From NCBI RefSeq assembly GCF_006517255.1, contig NZ_CP041185.1, positions 4,278,001 through 4,342,000 of the forward strand: a stretch of 64,000 nucleotides of DNA. The letters are read 5' to 3'. The notes under the pieces are model-generated. The model made no database searches, was not told where the DNA came from, and was given only the letters and a program-made list of their open reading frames with translations. Below, piece by piece: positions 57,608 through 64,000 of the stretch. This stretch comes from Janthinobacterium tructae. Lineage in GTDB: Bacteria > Pseudomonadota > Gammaproteobacteria > Burkholderiales > Burkholderiaceae_D. The stretch's first letter is position 1; every line of letters starts with the position of its first letter. Position numbers and translations under genes: made by a program.

Positions 57608-58927
57608 TTACTTCATGCACGCCGGCGTGATCTTCTTCTCTTCGGCGTACTTGCCGGACGATTCCTCGACGAGTTTACGCACCAGGGCCTTGTCGCCGAC
57701 GATCCATTTCGGCGTGATGGCGGTCCACTTCTTGCCATCCCACTGCTGTACCTTCACGGCGCCCGAACCTTCATGGTCGTCGCAGCTGGTCTTCACTGTG
57801 GGGAACATGCCCAGCGCGCCGACGGCCTTCTGGCGCGCGTCGTCGACGTTCAGGTTTTCCAGGCCCCAGCGCATCTGCTCGCCCGTGACAGGCTTGCCCT
57901 TGCCGAATTTTTCCTGCGCCACGCGGATCGCTTCCACCCACAGGATGCCGGCGGTCACGCCGCGCATGTGGTAGACGGAGCCGACGCGCGACTGGTCGGA
58001 CAGGTTACCCTTGCCGGACGCGTAGAGTTTCTTGCGGATGTCGTCCAGCACGGGGTAGTTGCCCGGCGTATTGAACGTCATCGCCGTGTAGCCCTTGGCC
58101 GCGTCGCCCGATGGAATCGTGTCTTCCTCGGAGCCGGCCCACCAGACGCCCAGCATTTTGTCGCGCGGGAAGCCGTTGCGCTGCGCCGTCTTGATGGCAA
58201 CGGAGTTCATCACGCCCCAGCCCCACAGGATCACGTGGTCCGGCTTGGCCTGGCGGATTTGCAGCCATTGCGATTGCTGTTCGCTGCCTGGCGGCGCGAC
58301 GGGAATTTTCACCAGTTCAAAGCCGTACTGTTTCGACAGCGCTTCGAGCACGGGCAGCGGCTCCTTGCCGAAGGCCGAATCGTGGTACAGGTGGACGATC
58401 TTTTTGCCTTTCAGCTTGTCCATGCCACCATCCTTGTCGCCCAGGTATTTGATCATGGCGGCGGCCTGGCTCCAGTAGCTGGAGATCAGCGGATACACAT
58501 ACGGGAAGACCTTGCCGTTGGCGGCGTCCGAGCGGCCGTAGCCGATCATCGTCATGGGGATCTTGTCCTGCGCCACGCGGTCCAGAATGCCGTAGGCGAC
58601 GCCGGTGGAGAGGGTTTCGACCAGGGTGGCGCCGCCCTGCTTGGTTTTCAGGCGCTCATAGCATTCGACGCCGCGCGATGGGTTGTATTCGGTTTCGCAT
58701 TCTTCCCAGCTGATCTTGACGCCATTCACGCCGCCGGCCTGGTTGACCAGGTTGAAGTAGTCGATGGCGCCGCCGTAGAAACCGGAGCCGCCGGCCGCGT
58801 AGGGACCCACGCGGTAGGACGGCAGGGCGATGTACTGTTCCTTGTCCTGGGCCTGGGCGCTGCCGGCCATGGTGAGTGCGGCACTGGCGATGGCGGCGGC
58901 CAGCATGAGCGATTTGATGTGTTTCAT
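57608..58927 (-). CDS. LIV-type ABC transporter substrate-binding protein
   Basis: A 439-residue periplasmic receptor with a Sec signal (cleavage after about residue 26, AQA|QD). The mature start YIALPSYRVGPYAAGGSGFYGG and the segment GGVNGVKISWEECETEYNPSRGVECYERLK (core ISWEECETEYN) match receptors found with LivHMGF-type importers and acyl-CoA ligases rather than classical leucine-binding proteins. The ligand is probably an aromatic or other carboxylic acid. GAGGAGA lies before the ATG. Confidence 0.88.
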   Translation of the reverse strand: MKHIKSLMLAAAIASAALTMAGSAQAQDKEQYIALPSYRVGPYAAGGSGFYGGAIDYFNLVNQAGGVNGVKISWEECETEYNPSRGVECYERLKTKQGGATLVETLSTGVAYGILDRVAQDKIPMTMIGYGRSDAANGKVFPYVYPLISSYWSQAAAMIKYLGDKDGGMDKLKGKKIVHLYHDSAFGKEPLPVLEALSKQYGFELVKIPVAPPGSEQQSQWLQIRQAKPDHVILWGWGVMNSVAIKTAQRNGFPRDKMLGVWWAGSEEDTIPSGDAAKGYTAMTFNTPGNYPVLDDIRKKLYASGKGNLSDQSRVGSVYHMRGVTAGILWVEAIRVAQEKFGKGKPVTGEQMRWGLENLNVDDARQKAVGALGMFPTVKTSCDDHEGSGAVKVQQWDGKKWTAITPKWIVGDKALVRKLVEESSGKYAEEKKITPACMK

Positions 58928-58992
58928 TGTGTGTCTCCTCTTGTTTTATTTGATTTCAAGTCAACCGACATCAGACTGCAAGGTACAAATTT

Positions 58993-60051
58993 CTAGTGCG
59001 GGAAAGGCCACAGGCGCAGTTTCTCTTTCGCGATTTGCCACAGTCTGGCCAGGCCGTGTGGTTCGACGATCAGGAAGAAGATGATCAGCGCGCCGAACAC
59101 CATCAGTTCCAGGTTCGAGGCCACGCTGGTCGGTAATGCCAGGCCGTGCGCGATGGTGTTCAGGAAGACGGGCAGCAGCACGATGAATGCCGCGCCGAGG
59201 AAGGAACCCAGGATCGAACCGACGCCGCCGATGATGATCATGAACAGGATGCGGAAGGACAGGTCCAGGTTGTACGCTTCCGGCTCCACCGTGCCCAGGT
59301 AGGCATACGCATACAGGGCGCCGGCCACGCCGCAGTAGAACGAGCTGACGGCAAACGCCAGCAGCTTGGTGCGCATCAATCTGAAACCGATCACCTCGGC
59401 GGCCATGTCCATGTCGCGCACGGCCATCCACGAGCGGCCCACGTTCGAGCGGATCATGTTCTTGGCCAGCAGCGCCATGCCGGCGACGATGGCCAGCACC
59501 AGCAGGTATTTGCTTTGCGGCGTATCGAACTGGTAGCCGAGGATGGTCATTTTCTGTACCGTGATGACGCCCGAGGAGCTGTAGTTGGTCAGGTACGGGA
59601 TCTTGGTCAGGCACCAGACGACGAAGAACTGCGTCGCCAGGGTGGAGGCGGCCAGGTAAAAGCCGCGGATGCGCAGGGAGGGCAGGCCGAAGGCGATGCC
59701 CACCATGGCCGCACACAGGCCACCGAGGATGAACGACACCAGCAGCGGCAGTCCTGGCAGGCGCGCCATGAAGTTATACGAGGCAAAGGCGCCCACGGCC
59801 ATGAAGGCGGCCGTGCCCAGCGACAGCTGGCCTGCGTAACCGGTCAATATGTTCAGACCCAGCGCTGCCAGCGCGAAGATCAGGAAGGGAATCAGGATCG
59901 CCGACAGCATGTAGGGCGAGGCAAAATACGGTAGCAGGAAGACGGCGACAAGAAGCGTGGCCGTCAGCGCCAGGCGGTCCTGGCGGATCGGGAAAATCTG
60001 GTTGTCAGCCTGGTAGCTGGTCTTGAATTGTCCTGCTTCACGGTAAATCAT
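58993..60051 (-). CDS. Branched-chain-type ABC permease (LivM-like)
   Basis: A 352-residue inner-membrane permease with about ten helices. The family motifs LNILTGYAGQLSLGTAAFMAVGAF (core GYAGQLSLG) and RDMDMAAEVIGF-type coupling loop are present. It partners the LivH-like permease downstream of a single REP stem. Positions of charged loops are normal. Confidence 0.92.
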   Translation of the reverse strand: MIYREAGQFKTSYQADNQIFPIRQDRLALTATLLVAVFLLPYFASPYMLSAILIPFLIFALAALGLNILTGYAGQLSLGTAAFMAVGAFASYNFMARLPGLPLLVSFILGGLCAAMVGIAFGLPSLRIRGFYLAASTLATQFFVVWCLTKIPYLTNYSSSGVITVQKMTILGYQFDTPQSKYLLVLAIVAGMALLAKNMIRSNVGRSWMAVRDMDMAAEVIGFRLMRTKLLAFAVSSFYCGVAGALYAYAYLGTVEPEAYNLDLSFRILFMIIIGGVGSILGSFLGAAFIVLLPVFLNTIAHGLALPTSVASNLELMVFGALIIFFLIVEPHGLARLWQIAKEKLRLWPFPH

Positions 60052-60082
60052 GGCGTGTCCTTTACTGGCTGTTGGGGTGTTT

Positions 60083-60110
60083 GTCGGATTACGCCTTCGG
60101 CTAATCCGAC
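60083..60110. repeat. REP-like palindrome 5
   Basis: GTCGGATTA (60083-60091) with TAATCCGAC (60102-60110) around a CGCCTTCGGC core. A single stem between the livM-like and livH-like genes. Confidence 0.88.
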
Positions 60111-60129
60111 CTACGATGCTCTTGGGGCC

Positions 60130-61032
60130 TTATATTCGCCGGATGATCTTCTCGCCGAACAGGCCTTCCGGGCGCACCAGCAGGAACAGCAGGGCCAGCA
60201 CATACGGGAACCAGCCTTCGATGCCGCCGCCCACCATGGGGCCGAGGTAGACTTCGGCCAGCTTTTCCGAGGCGCCGATGATCAGGCCACCGACGATGGC
60301 GCCCGGCACGGAAGTAAAGCCGCCGAGTATCAGCACCGGCAGGGCTTTCAGGGCGATGAAGGTGAGGGCGAACTGCACGCCGTTGCGCGCGCCCCACAGC
60401 AAGCCGGCCACCATGGCCACCAGGCCCGCCACGCCCCATACCACGGCCCAGATGCGCTGCAGCGGGATGCCCACCGCCAGCGCCGCCTGGTGGTCGTCGG
60501 CGACGGCGCGCAGGGCGCGGCCCACCTTGGTTTTCGAAAACAGCAGGGCCAGGCAGATCACCAGCAGCGCGCAGATGCCGGCCGCCATCAGGTCGAACTG
60601 CGAGATGTTGATGTCGAAGCGGTCCATCAGGAACTGCATCGGTACGTCTTCGATGGGCAGGTCCAGCTTGTGCACTTGCGAGCCCCACATCAGCTGCGCC
60701 AGGCCTTCGATGAAAAAGGTCAGGCCGATGGTGGCCATGAACAGCGTGATTTCGGGCTGGTTGACGAGCGGGCGCAAGACCACCCTTTCAATCGCCATGC
60801 CCAGGGCTATCATGGTGAGCATCGTCAGCGGGATGGCCAGCCATAGCGACAGGCCGAACTTGTCCATGATGCCGACGCAGGTGAGGGCGGCGAAAAACAC
60901 CATCGCTCCCTGCGCAAAATTGAACACGCCCGAGGCCTTGTAGATCAGGACAAAACCGATCGCCACCAGCGCGTACATGACGCCTGACAGCAGACCGCCG
61001 ATCAGCACTTCAAAGAAAAAATTGATATTCAT
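60130..61032 (-). CDS. Branched-chain-type ABC permease (LivH-like)
   Basis: A 300-residue permease with about eight helices. GLLSGVMYALVAIGFVLIYKASGVFNFAQGAM near the N-terminus (core YKASGVFNFAQG) and VGRALRAVADDHQAALAVGI are LivH signatures. The start at 61032 (MNINFFFEVLIGG) was chosen; the longer frame overlaps livG and lacks a ribosome site. It lies 17 bp after the livG-like gene. Confidence 0.93.
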   Translation of the reverse strand: MNINFFFEVLIGGLLSGVMYALVAIGFVLIYKASGVFNFAQGAMVFFAALTCVGIMDKFGLSLWLAIPLTMLTMIALGMAIERVVLRPLVNQPEITLFMATIGLTFFIEGLAQLMWGSQVHKLDLPIEDVPMQFLMDRFDINISQFDLMAAGICALLVICLALLFSKTKVGRALRAVADDHQAALAVGIPLQRIWAVVWGVAGLVAMVAGLLWGARNGVQFALTFIALKALPVLILGGFTSVPGAIVGGLIIGASEKLAEVYLGPMVGGGIEGWFPYVLALLFLLVRPEGLFGEKIIRRI

Positions 61033-61049
61033 ACGGTGTCCAATGCGTC

Positions 61050-61883
61050 TTAGTGGGCCACGCCGAGATAGGCGTTGATGACATCCTGGTTGCTGCGCAC
61101 CTCGTCGGGCGTGCCGTCGCCGATCTTCTTGCCGTAGTCGAGTACCACCACGCGGTCGGAGATATCCATCACCACGCCCATGTCGTGCTCGATCAGCACG
61201 ATGGTCGTGCCCAGCTGGTCGTTGACGTCGAGGATGAAGCGGCACATGTCCTGCTTTTCTTCCACGTTCATGCCGGCCATCGGTTCATCGAGCAGCAAAA
61301 TTTCCGGTTCGGCCACCAGTGCGCGGCCCAGCTCCACGCGCTTTTGCAAGCCGTAGGGCAGGCGCCCCACGGGTGTCTTGCGGATGGCCTGGATTTCCAG
61401 GAAGTCGATGATCTCTTCGGCCTTCTTGCGGTGCTCGATTTCCTCGCGCCGCGCCGGGCCCCAGTACAGGGCTTGCAAGAGAAAATTCGACTTCATCTTC
61501 AGGTTGCGTCCCGTCATGATGTTGTCCAGCACCGTCATGCCTTTAAAAAGCGCGATGTTCTGGAAGGTGCGCGCAATGCCGGACTTGGCGGCTGCGTAGC
61601 AATCCATGCCGCGCCGGTGTTCGCCCCGGTAGATGATCTCGCCCTGCTGCGGGCGGTACACGCCATTGATGACGTTCAGCATCGAGCTCTTGCCGGCGCC
61701 ATTCGGGCCGATGATGGCGCGAATTTCATGCTGTTTCACGTCAAACGAGATGTCGGTCAGCGCTTTCACGCCGCCGAACGACAGTGAGATGTTCTTCAGG
61801 TCGAGGATCACGGGGCCGGTCTTGCGGGCCGTGCCGAAATGGGCGTCGGGTTCGTTCATTTGCATCGTGCTGTGCTCCATCAT
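61050..61883 (-). CDS. Branched-chain-type ABC transporter ATPase (LivG-like)
   Basis: A 277-residue ATPase. Walker A GPNGAGKSS, signature LPYGLQKRVELGRALV and Walker B ILLLDEPMAGMN are present, plus the LivG-specific GIARTFQNIALF. Its ATG overlaps the acyl-CoA ligase stop (ATGATGG); ATG 61880 is an alternative start. Confidence 0.93.
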   Translation of the reverse strand: MMEHSTMQMNEPDAHFGTARKTGPVILDLKNISLSFGGVKALTDISFDVKQHEIRAIIGPNGAGKSSMLNVINGVYRPQQGEIIYRGEHRRGMDCYAAAKSGIARTFQNIALFKGMTVLDNIMTGRNLKMKSNFLLQALYWGPARREEIEHRKKAEEIIDFLEIQAIRKTPVGRLPYGLQKRVELGRALVAEPEILLLDEPMAGMNVEEKQDMCRFILDVNDQLGTTIVLIEHDMGVVMDISDRVVVLDYGKKIGDGTPDEVRSNQDVINAYLGVAH

Positions 61884-63835
61884 GCGGCCAGGCCCTGGGG
61901 CCGATACGTTTTGCTGTCCCAGATCTGCAGGTCGGCGCTGGTCGAACCGGTGCGGCCATCCTCGAATTTCACCTGGGTCTCGATGTATTGCGTTGCCTTG
62001 CCCTCATACAGGGCGGAAATGAGCACCGCGTATTTTTCGGCGATGAATTTGCGGCGCACCTTGCGCGTGCGCGTCAGTTCGTCGTCATCCGGGTCGAGTT
62101 CCTTGTGCAGCACCAGGAAGCGGTGGATCTGCGTGCGGTCCATCAGTGGATCGGTCGCCAGTTCCGCGTTGACCTGCTCGATGCAGTCGCGGATCAAGCC
62201 GTAGGTTTCGGCGCGCGCCGCCAGGTCGGTGTAGCCGGCATACGCGATGCCGCGCCGCTCCGACCAGTTGCCCACCGCTTCGATATCGATGTTGATGAAG
62301 GCGCACACCTGGTCGCGCGCATGGCCGAAGGCCACCACTTCCTTGATGAAGGGGAAAAACTTGAGCTTGTTCTCGATGTAATTGGGCGCGAAGATGGCGC
62401 CGCACGTCAGCTTGCCGACATCGGCCGCGCGGTCGATGATTTTCAGGTGGCCTTCGCTGTCAAATACGCCCGCATCGCCCGTATGAAAGTAGCCGTCGGC
62501 ATCGATCACTTCGGCGGTGGCATCGGGACGCTTGAAGTAGCCGCTCATGGTGGCCGGCGACTTCACCAGCACTTCGCCATTGGCCGCCAGTTTGACTTCC
62601 ACGCCCGGTGCGGGCAGGCCCACGCTGTCGAACTTGATATTGCCGTCCGGCTGCAGACACACATAGGCGCAGGTTTCGGTGGAACCGTACAATTGCTTCA
62701 GATTGACGCCGATGGAACGGTAGAAGCGGAACAGGTCGGGGCCAATGGCGGCGCCGGCCGTGTAGGCGACGCGTACGCGCGACAGTCCCAGTACGTTTTT
62801 CAGGGGACCGTAGACCAGCAGCTCACCGAGCTTGTAGCTGAGGCGATCCGCCAGCGGCACGGGCTTGCCATCCAAAATCTGCGCGCCGCAGCGCTTGGCC
62901 ACGTCCATGAAATGGCTGAACATGTGGCGCTTGATGCCGCTGGCGTCTTCCATGCGTATCATCACGCTGGTGAGCATGTTTTCGAACACGCGCGGCGGCG
63001 CAAAGTAGCAGGTGGGGCCGATTTCGCGCATGTCGATCATCACCGTGTCGCCCGATTCGGGGCAATTGACGGTGAAGCCGGCCACCATCGCCTGCGCCAG
63101 CGAAAACAGGCAGTCGCCCACCCATGCCATGGGCAGGTAGGACAGGATGTCTTCCTCGTCGGTGAGCTTGTCGAAGGCCACGCCGCCTTCGCCTGCCGCC
63201 AGCAGCGCCGTGTGGCTCTGGCACACGCCCTTCGGTTTACCCGTGGTGCCCGAGGTGTACAGGATGACGGCCGAGTCGCCGCCTTGGCCCGCTGCCACGG
63301 CAGCGTCGAAGAAGCCCGGATGCTCGCGGTCGTAGGCCCGGCCCAGCACCTGCAGGGCGGCAAAGGACATCAGCTCCGGCTGGCGGTAATGGCGCATGCC
63401 CCGTTCATCGTCGTAGGCGATGTGGGCGATGTGCGGATACAGCGCTTTCAGTTCGAGCAGCTTGTCGACCTGCTCCTGGTCTTCGACGATGGCGTAGCGG
63501 ATTTCCGCATCCTGCAGCACATAGGCCATGTCGGCGGCCGGCGCGTCCTGATACAGTGGCACCGGCACGCCGCCCAGGCTTTGCGCTGCCAGCATGGCCC
63601 AGTACAGGCGGGGACGATTGTCGCCGATGATGGCCAGGTTCATGCCGCGCTGAAAGCCGATGGCAGCCAAGCCGCAGGCCAGCGCGCGCACCTCCTCGTT
63701 GACCTGGGACCAGGTCCAGGTTTGCCAGATACCCAGGTGTTTTTCGCGAAAGGCGGGCTTGTCGGATCGTACTGTCCCGTGTTGCAATAAGCGCCGCGGA
63801 AAAGTCGGCATCGTTGCTGTGGTAGTCGTTTGCAC
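61880..63835 (-). CDS. AMP-dependent acyl-CoA ligase
   Basis: A 651-residue long-chain acyl-CoA synthetase-type enzyme. The phosphate loop YTSGTTGKPKG is at residues 193-203, the A5 motif is YGSTETC, and the GYFHTGD / LKIIDRAADVGKL segments follow. It heads the LIV-type operon, so the imported acid is probably activated on entry. GTG 63835 has GGGAG at 6-nt spacing and is preferred to GTG 63868, which lacks one. The 165 bp to the window edge are upstream sequence with no gene seen. Confidence 0.88.
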   Translation of the reverse strand: MQTTTTATMPTFPRRLLQHGTVRSDKPAFREKHLGIWQTWTWSQVNEEVRALACGLAAIGFQRGMNLAIIGDNRPRLYWAMLAAQSLGGVPVPLYQDAPAADMAYVLQDAEIRYAIVEDQEQVDKLLELKALYPHIAHIAYDDERGMRHYRQPELMSFAALQVLGRAYDREHPGFFDAAVAAGQGGDSAVILYTSGTTGKPKGVCQSHTALLAAGEGGVAFDKLTDEEDILSYLPMAWVGDCLFSLAQAMVAGFTVNCPESGDTVMIDMREIGPTCYFAPPRVFENMLTSVMIRMEDASGIKRHMFSHFMDVAKRCGAQILDGKPVPLADRLSYKLGELLVYGPLKNVLGLSRVRVAYTAGAAIGPDLFRFYRSIGVNLKQLYGSTETCAYVCLQPDGNIKFDSVGLPAPGVEVKLAANGEVLVKSPATMSGYFKRPDATAEVIDADGYFHTGDAGVFDSEGHLKIIDRAADVGKLTCGAIFAPNYIENKLKFFPFIKEVVAFGHARDQVCAFINIDIEAVGNWSERRGIAYAGYTDLAARAETYGLIRDCIEQVNAELATDPLMDRTQIHRFLVLHKELDPDDDELTRTRKVRRKFIAEKYAVLISALYEGKATQYIETQVKFEDGRTGSTSADLQIWDSKTYRPQGLAA

Positions 63836-64000
63836 CAGTGTCTCCCTGTTGCTTGTCTCAGGCTCCACCTCGTTGGATGGCGCTCTGTGTTTTTATGTAT
63901 AAGGCGTTTGTGCAATGATAGTAGCCTGCGTTAGTTTGCCGAGTTGTCTTTTCGGGGACATTTACCCACTTTTCGATGGTGCATCGCACAATGACCTACC

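Noticed and set aside
61784..63790. A 668-codon open frame antisense to the acyl-CoA ligase
   Set aside because: Composition shadow of a well-conserved gene; no recognisable motif or start signal.

Overview
The window is a 64 kb stretch of high-GC betaproteobacterial chromosome. The F1Fo operon order (atpIBEFHAGDC), the argB / HAD nucleotidase / slmA neighbourhood, the GguAB/ChvE-type sugar importer beside a Weimberg-type xylose cluster and the LIV-type importer with acyl-CoA ligases all fit Burkholderiales, most likely Oxalobacteraceae (Janthinobacterium/Massilia/Duganella group). The family placement is inference from recognised protein families, not a database match. There are no rRNA genes, insertion sequences, prophage or CRISPR; one tRNA (Thr, GGT) is present.

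Layout. 1-7.0 kb: H+-ATP synthase operon, entered inside atpI and closed by a strong terminator. 7.0-8.3 kb: rsgA on the minus strand, preceded by a structured leader with a 12-codon upstream ORF. 8.4-15.7 kb: an envelope/polyamine locus. A six-gene minus-strand operon (DUF350 membrane protein, SPFH protein, DUF4178 zinc-ribbon membrane protein, Gly/Ser-rich membrane micropeptide, SpeD, lipoprotein) is divergent from a membrane-embedded spermidine-synthase-like protein and a twin-arginine flavin oxidase. 15.8-34.5 kb: a sugar acid supercluster with two ABC sugar importers (mmsB-mmsA-chvE and xylFGH), Weimberg-type pentose oxidation (SDR, XylD, XylX-like), the XylR activator, and a De Ley-Doudoroff-type branch (DgoK, arabinonate/galactonate dehydratase, SMP-30 lactonase, KDPG-family aldolase). 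34.6-45.6 kb: housekeeping and stress genes (CoA-binding protein, PPK2, GabD, secreted esterase, glutathione peroxidase, pabBC, slmA, HAD nucleotidase, TraB/GumN protein, tRNA-Thr, argB). 45.7-49.9 kb: a hybrid histidine kinase and an HD-GYP response regulator. 50-54.3 kb: PHB-depolymerase-like esterase with a ribbon-helix-helix regulator, MBL hydrolase and nitronate monooxygenase. 54.4-63.8 kb: hpt, then an eight-gene minus-strand group with a long-chain acyl-CoA ligase, a complete LIV-type ABC importer, a MmcQ/YjbR protein and a PaaK-like protein.

Between genes there are two dispersed repeat families. One is a REP/BIME-like GTCGGATTA palindrome (eight stems at five loci). The other is a roughly 100-bp element with A-tract terminal inverted repeats and a central hairpin whose sequence differs between copies.

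The strongest candidates for new biology are the polyamine/SPFH/DUF4178 envelope locus, the rsgA leader, a 22-bp motif shared by two sugar promoters, a mutarotase-like protein lacking its catalytic residues, a compact ribbon-helix-helix promoter with tandem repeats, and the decayed partial copy of a depolymerase gene.
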